Below, in pieces: positions 24,324 to 34,640 of a DNA stretch of 64,000 bases (the stretch's first letter is position 1; every line of letters begins with the position of its first letter). The notes under the pieces are model-generated. The model worked only from the letters and a program-made list of their open reading frames with translations, was not told the DNA's origin and did no database searches. A program made the position numbers and the translations under genes. The DNA comes from Chrysemys picta bellii (taxonomy: Eukaryota; Chordata; Testudines; Emydidae), in assembly GCF_011386835.1 (NCBI RefSeq), contig NC_088798.1, positions 2,046,001 to 2,110,000 on the forward strand, in the 5' to 3' direction.

Positions 24324-24590
24324 GCCCGTCGGCTCAGCACCAGGCCGCGGCAACAGACTGACTGTGGGAGCCGGGCAGGGGAAGGAATCCAGCCGGGGCC
24401 GTTCCCTTCCCAGCACTGCCCCCCCATCTCCCCCCAGCTGCCAGCAAGCCTTGCGGGGTGACGCTGCGGGGCCGCAGGGAAGCTGGGCGGGCGGCTGGAG
24501 CCGTGCGAGTGGCCACGGCACGGACTGACGTGCTGGATTTGTGTGTTCCTGTAAATACAGCCCTGTCCCCCTCCCCCGAGTCTGTCGTCA
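24324..24590 (+). terminator. DMAP1: DMAP1 3'UTR with probable non-canonical poly(A) signal
   Basis: No AATAAA or ATTAAA is visible on the + strand between the stop codon and the ERI3 end. The best candidate is AATACA at 24554-24559, within GTTCCTGTAAATACAGCCC. It is followed by a T/G-containing stretch (GAGTCTGTCGTCATT, about 24578-24592). That would give a 3'UTR of about 250 bases, consistent with the short 3'UTR expected for this gene. The signal choice is inference. Confidence 0.5.
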
Positions 24591-27500
24591 TTAGCCTGGG
24601 CCATGGCATCACTCGAGCCGTGACTCCCAGAGCCCTGTTGAGCTGTGGCAGGGAGGGGCAGTTCCTCCTGCCTTGCCCCCTCGCCCTGGAGTCCCGGCTT
24701 CCTGCCCCCTTGGAGCCGGCCTCCCACTGAGGTGCCAGCCAGCTGTGGCCTCCCGGGCAGGCTGGGGGGCAGCCTTGGCTCCTGGCATGGCTGAGGGGGG
24801 AGGTGGGTGGCTGCTTCCCCAGGAGCTGGAGGCCCAGGGCTGCTCTTTAGCCACCCCCGGGCCAGGGTAGGAGCCAGGCCCCGAGCCCGGCTTGCAAGGT
24901 GCTGACGGTGCCAGGCTGTGCCCAAGCCGCCTGCTGTGGGGCGCATGGGCCGTGCTTTGCTGGACGGTCTCTGGCCCCGCCGGCGCCATTCCGCACCTGG
25001 GCTGTTCTGCACGCTGCCATCACGTGGGTGTAGAGCCCGGTGCGTCACCCGCTGACCCCACTGCTGCCCCGCAGGCCAGCCCCCTGTGCACCCTGACGGC
25101 TCATGGGACTCCGCAGTGGGGGGGTGTCCTGGGTCTTTAACTGCACCGCTCTGGGCCTCGAGCGCAAGCCTCTGGCTGCCCCTTCCCCCCGCTCCCCCCA
25201 GGCCAGGCGCAGAGCTGAGGGCTGCCCTGGCCCTGACCACGGGGAGCCCCTGTGACCTGCTCCCAAGCCAGGCTGGGCCCTGGGGCGGGGGACTGACTCC
25301 TAGAGGCCCTGCTTCAAAGTCCCCACAGCCTTGGGGCTGGGTCCTGGTCTGGGGCTCGCTTCCTCTGGCAAAATGGCCTCTCTCATTCCCGCCTCACCGG
25401 GGAGCCCCCTGCGTTTGCCTGGCTGGGTAGAGCCCCGCACCCAGAGCTCTTGTGTCCCCCCTGCCGGGGGAGGGAGCCAGGGCAGAGCGAGGGGCAGGCG
25501 ATGTGCGCTGGGGGGCTGCGGGATCAGGGGCTGCTTTGCCCTACACACGGTGGGGCCCTGGTGCTGGGGCGGCTCCTCCCGCGGGGCAATGCACAGGGGG
25601 CCCCAGAGCCCCACCCGCACCAGCTGGTGGAGACGAGCCCCAGAGCTCCTCACCCGGCTGGGCTCAGGCCTTGGCCCGGGACGAAGGCCGGGGGGCACCG
25701 GGGGAGGGAGTAGTGGGACCTCGCCCGGCCCGTGGCATTGTCTCCACAGCCCAGCCAGCTGCTGGCCCCTGGGCACGGTAACCTCCCCTGCGCTGTGTGC
25801 AGGTGGCTGGGCCTGGGGCCGGGCGTGGGGCCGTAGCTAGCCCAGCAGCGCGGCCCGGGCCGGGCGTGGGGCCATAGCTAGCCCAGCAGCGCTGCCCGGG
25901 GCCCTGCCCGCCCAGCTGGGGGTCTTGGGCACTGCAGAGGAGGGGACAAGTCCACGGCCTCCAAGCACTCGTCTCGGCTGCCCTTCCTCCTGGCCCAGGG
26001 AGCGCTCACCCTGCCCCCCACATCCCCCTTCCTCCCTGGAGGGCCCAGGCTGCGCGGGGAGACCGGTCCCTGCCCCCCCGAGCTTCCCCCCCACCCACAT
26101 GTGCAGGGGCAGGTGCTGGCTGGGCAGCCCCCATGCAGGTGGGACGATCACTGGGACGATCACTGCAGGAATGAAGGGAAAAGGCCAAGTGCCGAGTTTT
26201 CATAGCAAACTCATTAGCCGCCATCAACCCCAGGTCGCTAAACCAGCTCAGGTGCTTACGCAGAGCCATTAACCCCCCCCCCCTTGGAGCTGGCCCCCAG
26301 CCTAGGCACTGTCCTTCTCCAGGGGTGGCTCTGGCACCTGGGCGCGTGGGCCCCTCTGCTCCCTGGGGCCAGGCCAGTGCCCAGGGCACCTGCTCCCTGG
26401 CCCCAGAGTAGCGGGTACCATGGGGGTTAGTGCTGGCCTTGCCCCACTCGGCAACCCCCATGGGCTGGCAGCCAGGAGCCCCTTTGCCCCCTGCCGGGCG
26501 TCGGTGATGCCCATGGGCCCGCCTGTGTTCGTAGCGAGCGGGGGAGGCTCCTTGCACCCTGTGACTGGCTGGGCGTGGGGCCAGTGGGGCCCAGCAGCAG
26601 CAGTGTGGGGGGGGGGCACAGCTCCCCAGGTGCCTGTGCCATGCGCTGCCATCCCAGTGTCTGGGCCAGAGCAGGGCAGTGCCAGTAGCATGGGGGGGGG
26701 CATGAGGCCCATGTGCCAGGCTGGCCGTGGCATGCCTGCTGCAGCTGGCAAACGGGGCCTATGCAGTGTCTTTCACAGTAGTGCTTGTAGGGCCCTGGGT
26801 GCTCCCCGGGCATCTCCAGCCAGCCATGCCCAGCCGCTCCTGCCAGGGCCTGGGCACGCGCTGCATCCTGGCCAGCCAAGCCCTTTGCCAGAGTCCTGTC
26901 GGGTTTTGCCAGCGCGGCCGGGCCGCTGTGGTGGATGGGGGCGACGCTGCCCCTGAGCTGCGCCCACAGCCCCCATTTGCCCTGTTTGCTACGTGCCCAG
27001 TGGAGACGCCTGTGCCAGCCCAAGGGCTGTCACTGTGGGCAGCATGCAGCCGGCAGTGCCGGGGTTCTGGGCGAGCAGGCCAGCGCCCAGCTTGGCGCCC
27101 GGGTGGGCTTCGCAGGGCGGGCAGCCCCTGGGTGGGACGTGGCACGTGGCCGCTCAGTGCAGAATGTGGTGCTCACGTGGGGGCTTGGCATGGCCCCAGT
27201 GCACTGTGTGGCCTCACCTGGGCCACTCGCCTGCCAGGCTGGGGCTGTCCAGTGACCGTGCGGCCTCGGTGAGCTCCAGCGAGGGGCAGCTGCTGCTCCA
27301 AGCCCAGTTCCCCGGCTGGGTGGTGCTGCCCCTGGGCATGATCACCTGACACCCCCTGGCCCCCTGGTGCTTTGGGGCAGGGGGGGGTCAGGCCAGGGGA
27401 GATACCAGCTGCAGGGCCTGAGTCCAGGCCTAGGGGGCATCAGCTCAACACTTCTGGCCCCTCCCCAAGGTTCCCCATCCTGGGGTGCTGCAGCCCGGCT

Positions 27501-28640
27501 GCCCCCCCAGCCTTGGGCTCCCCCTTCTTGTGCTGCCTCCAGACAGGCACCCCCTGATTACTGCCCCTCCCCAGGGCGTGGCCAGGCCCAGTGGGTGGCA
27601 CTAGCTGAATTAAGGGCTGTGGTGGGTGGGGGGCAGCTCTCAGTAAGGGCTGAATCCACCATCATGTCCAGCCGGCCCGGGCACCGTAATTCCAGCCGTC
27701 CCAGGTACCGTTCGATGGGCATGGTGCTAATGGCCTGGCACGGTGCCTGCAGGGACGCTGGGCTCAGGGTTGTGCTGGGCTGGCCAGGAGGGTGGTGCGT
27801 GGCAGGCTGGGAAATGCACCAGCGCCATCCCACGGCGACATGGCAGCCTGGTGCCAAGTCGCTTCCCTCGCACGTGGCCTCATCACTGCTCTGCGAGCTG
27901 CTTAGTGGGAGAGGACGCCCCTCGGAGCAGCAGGTGCACCCTGCCCATCCCCACGGCGTCTGGGCTGGCTCTGTGCGCTCACCAAGCTGGCGCCAGGGCT
28001 GTAACTTGGCGACCCTCAGGCCTGCGGGCAGCCAGGGCATGGCGAGGGGGCTGGGGCCCAGGGCCTGGTGAGCAGCAGCGGGGCAGGGGGCACACTCTGG
28101 CTGCGTGTTGTCTCATCTGCAGGGCTGTCCCGCATGGGGCCGGATGAGGGGCACCAGGCCTCCAGGGTGCCCCAGAGAACCGGCCTCGCCCTGTTCATTC
28201 CCTGCCCGTGGGGAGTGGGGGCTGACAGCACCTCCCTGGGGCCGGGTGGAGCAGGGACCCCTCTGCTGGGATCTGTCCCCATCCCCGTCCTCCTCCCACA
28301 ACCGAGCACGGGGTGCCGGCGGCCCAGGCCCCAATGCAGCAGCTGCCCCCTCTTAACCCCAAGAACCAGATCCCCTGCCCCACTCCTCCTGGGGAGAACA
28401 AGCTCTCCGCAGCACAGCCCTGCTGGGCGGGCGCATCCCAGGGCCTCCCTCCAGAGCAACCCACTGCCCCAGGCCAAACAGCCCCATCCCCTGCATGCAC
28501 CCTCTCCTGCCCTGCCCCACAGCCCCTGCATGCCTCCCCTCCCCCGCCTGCACGCATAGGCACACATGCACACAAACACACGTAGGCGCACATACACACG
28601 CACTCATGCACGTGCACGCACACACACTCGCACGCACACA
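24591..28640. other. Gap between the convergent DMAP1 and ERI3 3' ends
   Basis: About 4 kb of very GC-rich sequence. Long open frames occur on both strands (for example 24116-25240 on -), but none carries a recognisable domain, and the composition (Pro, Ala, Gly, Arg) follows base content. It contains a 41-bp direct duplication (25817-25898) and ends in a CA-rich microsatellite. No promoter, RNA gene or exon was recognised. Confidence 0.7.
25817..25898. repeat. Tandem duplication, 41-bp unit, two copies
   Basis: Copies start at 25817 and 25858 and share GGCCGGGCGTGGGGCC, then TAGCTAGCCCAGCAGCGC. They differ at about three positions. Confidence 0.85.
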
Positions 28641-28652
28641 CACACGTAGGCG
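28548..28652. repeat. CA-rich microsatellite, interrupted
   Basis: Imperfect (CA)n with GCACGC and TAGGCGC interruptions. On the - strand it reads as a GT/TG-rich tract immediately beyond the ERI3 poly(A) signal. Confidence 0.9.
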
Positions 28653-29946
28653 CCTTTTTCCCCAAACTTTATTCATGTGGCACATTTACAGCAAGGATGA
28701 GGATAACTAGACAATGAGGACGGTGGGTTTGCGTTATCGGCTGGTTGCGCTGCACACCACACACCATGCAGTTGGTTACCGCTACGTTCAGTGCCTGTAT
28801 TTTCTTTCTGGTGACCGAGCCGGCTCAGCCCCGGGCTGCGGGGCGGGAGGGAGCCCGGCCGCTGGCGGGTCACGGTGCCCGGCGCTGTAGCAGCACCATG
28901 GGCCAGCGCCAGGCGTGGCCTCGGCCTCGGCCTGGGCTCAGCAGGGATCTGGAGTCCTGGCTGATCTGCAGGAACTCCGTGGCCCTGGGGCTCCAGGGGA
29001 TGGGGCCTGCCCCCAAGCCCACCTGAAGGACGGGGCCCAAGAGCCCCCTAGTCGGAGGGGACGAGGCAACCAGGCAGCTGCTGCTGCGCTCGGCCGGGAG
29101 CCTGCGAGGGGCAGCGCCCGGACCGCGGGGAATGGGGCAGGCGAGGGCAGAGCTGCAGCTCAGGTGGGTGGGCGGGGGGGGGGGGCTCACTCAGCGGTGG
29201 GACTGGGGCGGGGGGGGGCAGAAAAGGACCGTCATTCTGTGCCAGCACTCGCTGGTGCGTCCACCGCCAGCAATGGACCTGGTGCCCCCAGGAGCTGGAA
29301 TCGCTTCGGCAGGGGTGAGTGGGGGGGGCCGGGCAGGAGCCCCCTGGGAGAGGCACAAGCTGCCCCCCACCCCGCTCCCAGAGCCCTGGCTGGCAAGCCG
29401 GCGGGCAGAGAATACAGGCACTTGAGCAGGAGCAGAAAGCCGGGTTGCTGACACACACAGGGGATCGGGGTTAGTGTTCACTGCAACGGGGAGAGGAGCG
29501 GGCAGGGCGGGGCGGGGCTCCCGCGGCCATGTCAGGCTGGAGCTCCCGCGCAGCCCCGGCGGGTCACCCGGCAGCGCCTGGCAGGGCCTGGCGGAAGGGA
29601 AACAAACACCGAAAAGAAAGAGGGCGACCCATGGCCGGGGGGCACAAGGGGGTAACGGAAACCAGGGGCGAAGAAAGACGAAGGAACTACAGCTCTAACC
29701 AGGTGGTGCAAGTGCCCTGGGCGGCTCCGGGGGCAGGGCGGGCGATGGCCGGAGCAGCCCAGACAGGGGGATCCACGTCGGGTCTACACAGAGATTTTCC
29801 TTTCCATATATACAACCTCTACTGGCGTAACAGCGGAGCTGGGTGTGGCGTCGCCTCTGTCCTCGGTTGCCCTTTGAATGCTCTCGCCCGTCCTCCCGCA
29901 GCGGAGGAGCCGGCCGCATGCAGCCCTGTCCGGCCCGCCCCGCCGA
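28650..29946 (-). other. ERI3: ERI3 3'UTR
   Basis: Runs from just after the stop codon (29947-29949) to the predicted cleavage site. It is GC-rich with no introns apparent and no repeats recognised. The start is certain; the end depends on the AATAAA at 28668-28673 being used. Confidence 0.65.
28668..28673 (-). terminator. ERI3: ERI3 poly(A) signal AATAAA
   Basis: TTTATT on the + strand is AATAAA on the - strand. It lies about 1.27 kb past the ERI3 stop codon, and cleavage is expected around 28645-28658. The transcript-sense sequence beyond it is a long GT-rich tract, an ideal downstream element. No other AATAAA was noticed in the 3'UTR. Confidence 0.75.
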
Positions 29947-30029
29947 TCAGAAGGGTTTGGAGGTCTGCTTGAAGATAAAACCTCTATGGGCCAGCGTCTT
30001 CATGATGTTAGCGATGTTCTTACAGTCAT
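29947..30029 (-). CDS. ERI3: ERI3 terminal coding exon (3'-5' exoribonuclease)
   Basis: On the - strand, a TCTCTCCACAG acceptor (ending at 30030) is followed by two bases completing a split Asp codon. Then come 26 residues, DCKNIANIMKTLAHRGFIFK and a QTSKPF end, and TGA. This matches the C-terminus of vertebrate ERI3 (prion-interactor, ERI1-related), with His where I recall Tyr in human. ERI3 is a DEDDh-family RNA exonuclease. In that family the Exo III motif has the form H-x4-D. The Asp encoded by the codon at 30027-30025 is its catalytic acid, while the paired His must lie in the preceding exon, which is outside the window. This is only about 8% of the protein. Confidence 0.95.
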
Positions 30030-30474
30030 CTGTGGAGAGAGCGGAGCGGGGTGAGGCCAAGGCAAGAATAACCCTGCGCCAGGGGACAGCAGAGCCCCTC
30101 CCAAAGGGCCCGAGCCAGCCCCCACGTGTTAGAAACGCAGCCCGAGGGCGTGCCTGGCTGCTGGGAGGCTCTGTGGAGTGATGGTGGGAACGCCGGTGGC
30201 TGGCCTGTGCAGACGCTCCGGGGCCCTCCTGCCCGTGTCGCCGGCCCGGCTGCCCCAGGGTGCAGGCCAGGGCGTGTGCTCATTGGCTGCCCCAGGGGGT
30301 AATGGCTAACAGGGCGTAGGGCCTGCCTGGGCAGCGCAAACGGCCCCCACTGCTGTCCAGCAGCTCCCAGGAGCTACCTGCCAGTGATCCCACCCCACAG
30401 AGCCGCAGGGTAGGTCGTTACGCTCCAGAGTAAACACCTCTAAAAAAAGCCACCAATTAACCCTACCCCACATT

Positions 30475-30591
30475 CAGTCCTATGATCACAACCCCCAGGG
30501 CCCCAGCCCTACAGTAACGACCCCCCTGGGCCCAGCCCTATGATCACGACCCCCAGGCCCCAGCCCTACAGTAACAACCCCCCTGGGCCCG
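30475..30591. repeat. Minisatellite, about 29-31-bp unit, left half (continues at 31678-31735)
   Basis: Repeats of the form CCAGCCCTACAGTAACGACC + CCCCTGGGC alternate with CCAGCCCTATGATCACGACC + CCCAGGCC. About four units are on this side. The array resumes in phase after the LTR with CCAGCCCTACAGTAACAACC, so it was split by that insertion. Confidence 0.85.
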
Positions 30592-31677
30592 TGTGACGTT
30601 ATGAGTGTGATATAATATCTCATTGAAAGGTGACAGGGCCAGAAAGAGTTAATTACCTCCCAGACTGACCTGACCCAGGGCCCAACTTTAGAGACTGGTT
30701 AGGAAGATAGGGTAAATGAACAGAGCTTTGAAATGTAAGTCTGTATTGTCAGAGGAAGAAGGGTAGATGTTTGCTCAGGGCTTGTGATGTCAGCAAACAA
30801 GTCTTGTCTATTGCTATAGCTTTAATTCAAAGATCAAAAAAGGAATATTAACATTTAGGAAGACACTTGAGTGAAATAGTATTATTGTCTCTATGTCTCT
30901 TTGAAGGTTGGGGTAACCTGTATCTGAACTGTTTAATGGATAAATTACCCTGTGCTAATTGCCAGGGTGTTTGGAAGAAGGAGAATTAAGCCTATTGTTT
31001 TCTCAGGCCAAGCGGCTGCTGGAAATGTATAAAAACCCTGGGACACGATCCTGCTTCATCTCAGATCTGCTTTGGGTTTCACAAGGGGGAAACCTTAAGC
31101 CATAAGGATTGAGATCCCCAGTCATTGACTGGAGCCACCCTGAATATGGACATTGGACTATAACCTATGGACTATTTCTAAAAGGACTTTTGGCAACTAC
31201 AGGATCACCTCTGCTATGCATCTGAACCTCAAGAATTGAATTCAAGTCTGTCTGTATATTGATCTTTTAACCAACTCTCTCTCTCTTCTTTTTAAATAAA
31301 TTGTAGCTTAGTTAATAAGAATTGGCTCTAAGCGTGTATTTTGGGTAAGATCTAAGTTATCATTGGACCTGGGTGTGTGGCTGATCCTTTGGGGTTGGAA
31401 GAACCTTTTCTTTTATATGATGAGATAAGATTTTCAGTAACCATCATCATATCTGACAGGTGTGTCTGGGTGGAGGTCTGAGGCCGGGCACGTTAAGGGG
31501 ACTGTGTTGTTTGGACTTCTGAGTAACCAGTGAGGTTCTACAGAAGCTGTTTTGGGCTGGTTGGTAAATCTAAGTATTGGAAGATCCCCCAGCGTTTGGG
31601 GTTTGTCTGCCCCGTTCTGTTTGCCGTTCACCCTGATTTAGTGACCTCAGCTGGCTCCCACGGGCAGCACCGTCACA
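30592..31677 (+). mobile_element. Solo LTR of an endogenous retrovirus-like element
   Basis: It begins TGTGACG and ends CGTCACA, a perfect 7-bp inverted pair with the canonical TG...CA ends, and is 1,086 bp long. A 5-bp target duplication flanks it (GCCCG at 30587-30591, GCCCA at 31678-31682; one mismatch). In + orientation, a TATAAAAA box lies at 31028-31035 and AATAAA at 31295-31300, giving a normal U3-R-U5 order. There is no internal coding region, so this is a recombined solo LTR. The single TSD mismatch and interrupted minisatellite show the insertion order clearly. The retroviral class is not certain; a 5-bp duplication is more usual for class III/II ERVs or Gypsy elements. Confidence 0.85.
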
Positions 31678-31740
31678 GCCCAGCCCTACAGTAACAACCC
31701 CCCTGGGCCTGGCCCTACGATACAGACCACCTGGGCACAG
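31678..31740. repeat. Minisatellite, right half
   Basis: Continuation of the array at 30475-30591: a unit CAGCCCTACAGTAACAACCC, then a degenerate GGCCCTACGATACAGACC unit. Isolated words of the same kind recur at about 62590-62760 (CCCTACAATAACA). Confidence 0.75.
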
Positions 31741-32195
31741 CTTGGCAGTCCCAGCGACCCCACAATAACCCTGTGCCAGCTGCACACTGGCAGGCTCTGC
31801 CATCTCGTCCCGTCTGGGAGCAGGTTCCTTCCCTGCCCACTCACCCAGGGTCGGATCAAGTCCGGGGGCTGATTCCCCAGCCTGCCCCGGCCTCCCCGGC
31901 ATGACAGCTCCTGGGATCCCCCTGGGTGAATTCCATGGCAGCCTCTGTCCCACGGTGCCCCCAGCCCAAGGCCTGCACTGCCCCCAGGCCACCCCCGTCA
32001 CACACTCACGGGCAGGGAGCGAGGCCCCCGGTACCGTCCCTAGGCCGAGCAGCGCAGCTCGGCTCTGCCAGCCCCCGACTCAGCCCCCGGGTCCAGGCCT
32101 CCTGCGGGACTCCAGGGGGTCTCCCTGGGGCAGTTCCTCCCTTTGCTCCCCCCCCCCCCCCGCCACAGCTGGCCCTGTCCCCTCTCTGAGTTAAG

Positions 32196-32290
32196 CAATA
32201 GAGAGTCCTGTGGCACCTATAAGACTAACAGATGTATTGGAGCATGAGCTTTCGTGGGTGAATTCCCACTTCGTCAGACGCATGAGTTCG
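32196..32290. repeat. Short interspersed repeat common in turtle genomes
   Basis: Contains AGTCCTGTGGCACCTATAAG, ACTAACAGATGTATTGGAGC and GAGCTTTCGTGGGTGAATTC, then CTTCGTCAGACGCATGAG. I recognise this run as a high-copy sequence in turtles, but its element class is not certain to me. It is the most lineage-informative repeat in the window. Confidence 0.6.
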
Positions 32291-32299
32291 TTTCCCTGT

Positions 32300-33950
32300 A
32301 ACACTCCCCCGCCCCCTCCCCCCGCGAGAGCGTGCCCTGCCCCGCTTGCCAGCGCTCGGCCCTCCTGCCTGTACAGGCCGTGACCCTGGCAGGAGGCCCC
32401 GTCCGGAGCAGCTTCCGCTGGGCTCACATCCTGCCTCGTCCTGCTCAGCTGGGCCCGGGCAGGAAACCTGCATTCCAGTAGGGTGAGCAACTCGGCAGCC
32501 CGCCAGGCGACCCGCTGCTGCACACGCGCCCCCTGCACACGGGGCCGGCCAGTCCTGCAACCACCAGCAGGGGGCGCTGCGTGTAATGTGTCCCACGCCC
32601 CCTGCAGGCCAGTCCCGCAGCCGGCGCTCGGCGCACACAGCCAGCAGCAGGGGGCACAGATCCTCCAGGGTACGTGGGCCCCTAACGCCCACTGAACTCA
32701 GGGCTGGTTTGGCACCTGAACCCTCTGAGGATCTGGGCCTGGGTCCCCAGCAAGTGCCCCCAGAGGCAGCTCCTGCAGGGCCTGGCTAGACCCTCTCCTG
32801 CCAGCAGGGCTGCGGGAGGCAGGGCTCTGGGGAAAGAAGACGGCCAAGCCCTGGGACCGACGTGCCAGCAGGTGGAGACGGGCAGGGCCCTGTCCAGGGA
32901 AGCGGCAGCTGTGATGGGAGAGGAGGTGGTGGAGGCAGAGTGCAGCCCCCACATACCCCCTCTGGGAGGGACGGACGGTGCCACCCACCCCGTGGGCGCT
33001 AGAGAGCAGCCACCTACTGCACCTGTGGCCCCGTCCACGCCCGGGAGGCTGGTGTCTCATCCCTCACCCCCACCCCGCGCCTTCACACTGCTCAGGGGCC
33101 GCGCCGTGAGCCCCTGGGCCCCCACGGCCCTCAATCATCTCCCAGGGGTTGGAGTAACCCCAGTCCTGCTGTGTAGGCCCCGATCGCTCCCCAGCACCAA
33201 ACCCTCCCGCGCTCCCCACCCCCGTTCTCCATGGGTCTCATGACCCTCCCTGGGCCCAGCGTTCACCCCCAGCGCGGGGCGCTCCATTTGCACGTGCGTA
33301 GCCTGGTGCAACCGTGCTGCCATCCTGCTCCCGCCTGAGACCTGTCAATTCCCCGGACTCTGCTCCCCTCCCTAACCCAGCGGCAGTGGCGGCCCCGGGG
33401 GGCCCAGCCGGTCCGGGAGCTGGACCCTGGTCACTGGCCAGGACGGCACCCTGCTCCCACAGCGCGCCTGGCCAGCTGTGACTGCACGCTGCACAGGCCG
33501 GATTCCTGCACCCTGCCTCGGCCCCGACCCTTCATCTTAGGGCTGGGGCTGTCTGGGCAGTGCCCACCCCCGCGGGGCCCTGATCTCAGTGGGGACCTCA
33601 CATGCTGCCGTAGGGCAAAGAACCAGCCCAAATGCTGGCGTCCCCAAGCTTAGCTCGCGTAGAGACCAAGAGTCAATTATCCAACCCAAGCATCCAATCC
33701 TCTGACCGGCTTGTGGCCAGGAGTTCCACATTCCCTGCAGGCCCTGGCTCTCGTGTCACGGGCCGGGGGAAGCAGGCAGGGCCGAAGCATCCCCCACAGA
33801 GCTCCTGGCCCCGGCCCGAGGAGGCGGTGTGCACTGAGCAGGGCCGGGCTGGCGGGGACGGTGCTGCCCTTTGCCGGCGGCGGGACTGGCACCGGAGAAC
33901 TGTGGCGGCGTTGGAGCAGGGAGGCCGCGGGTGGCAAGGCGGGAGGAATG
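32300..33950. other. GC-rich ERI3 intron sequence, nothing recognised
   Basis: No repeat, exon or RNA gene was recognised. CAGCAGGGGGC words recur at 32560-32655 (near 32568 and 32644). Open frames on both strands are proline/arginine-rich, as expected from base content. Confidence 0.6.
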
Positions 33951-33959
33951 GCCCCTGCT

Positions 33960-34640
33960 TGTGTTATTTACCTGGGACTAAACGCAGGCACCGCTTGCTA
34001 AAATAGAAGCAGGGCTTAAATTGATTCCTGGTGTCTATATTTCATGTTGAAAATTGGCTTGTAAATCCATGTTTTGATCTATGGGGGCCGTCTCCTTAAG
34101 AAAAAGCAAGAGTAAATGTGTAATTTCTCCCTTGACAGCACACAGCAGAGAGGCGATCCTTCTTCCCGCTCCCCTCCGATTCGGGACAGCTCCACTCCCT
34201 CTGATTACCACTCTCTCTTCCTCGCCCCACGCCTTGATGTCTCCATTTCATTACCGCCCGGCCATTTATCAAGCTGTTACCGTAAGGGTGACTTTGCCCA
34301 CTTGCGTGTGGCAGCGGGGCCCGGCTGCCGTGGGGAGAGCGTGCCACGCTGGCGGGGGGCGAGGGGGGCACAGCCCCCACCCCGGCCCCGCGGATGGATG
34401 TGCTGGGCGAGGGAAAGCCGCATCATTACTGATGTGTAAATGATAAAGAAGCCTCCACATTCATCTCGGGAGGGTAAATCCAGGGAGTGCTTTATAACCA
34501 GGCTGGAGCGATAATAATGTGAAATTAGGTCTCTCTATCAATGGGAGGAGGCCTTTTAATCACGGCTTAAAGGGTGCAAACGCTGTTTATCATAATTGAA
34601 CTGTATCCGGGCTAATTGTGCCCATATTTCACTGTCGCGG
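33960..34640. promoter_or_regulatory. AT-richer unique block, candidate conserved non-coding element cluster
   Basis: Two unique low-GC patches sit in GC-rich surroundings. One is at about 34000-34130 (GCTTAAATTGATTCCTGGTG, TTTCATGTTGAAAATTGGCT). The other is at about 34420-34630 (CATCATTACTGATGTGTAAA, GCGATAATAATGTGAAATTA, TTTATCATAATTGAACTG, GGGCTAATTGTGCCC). There are many TAAT and GATAA cores and no repeats. The 34420-34630 patch has the look of a developmental enhancer (inference). Confidence 0.4.

Noticed and set aside
24116..25240. 374-codon open frame on the minus strand over the DMAP1 last exon
   Set aside because: Antisense to a real exon, GC-driven composition, no domain, no splice or promoter context.
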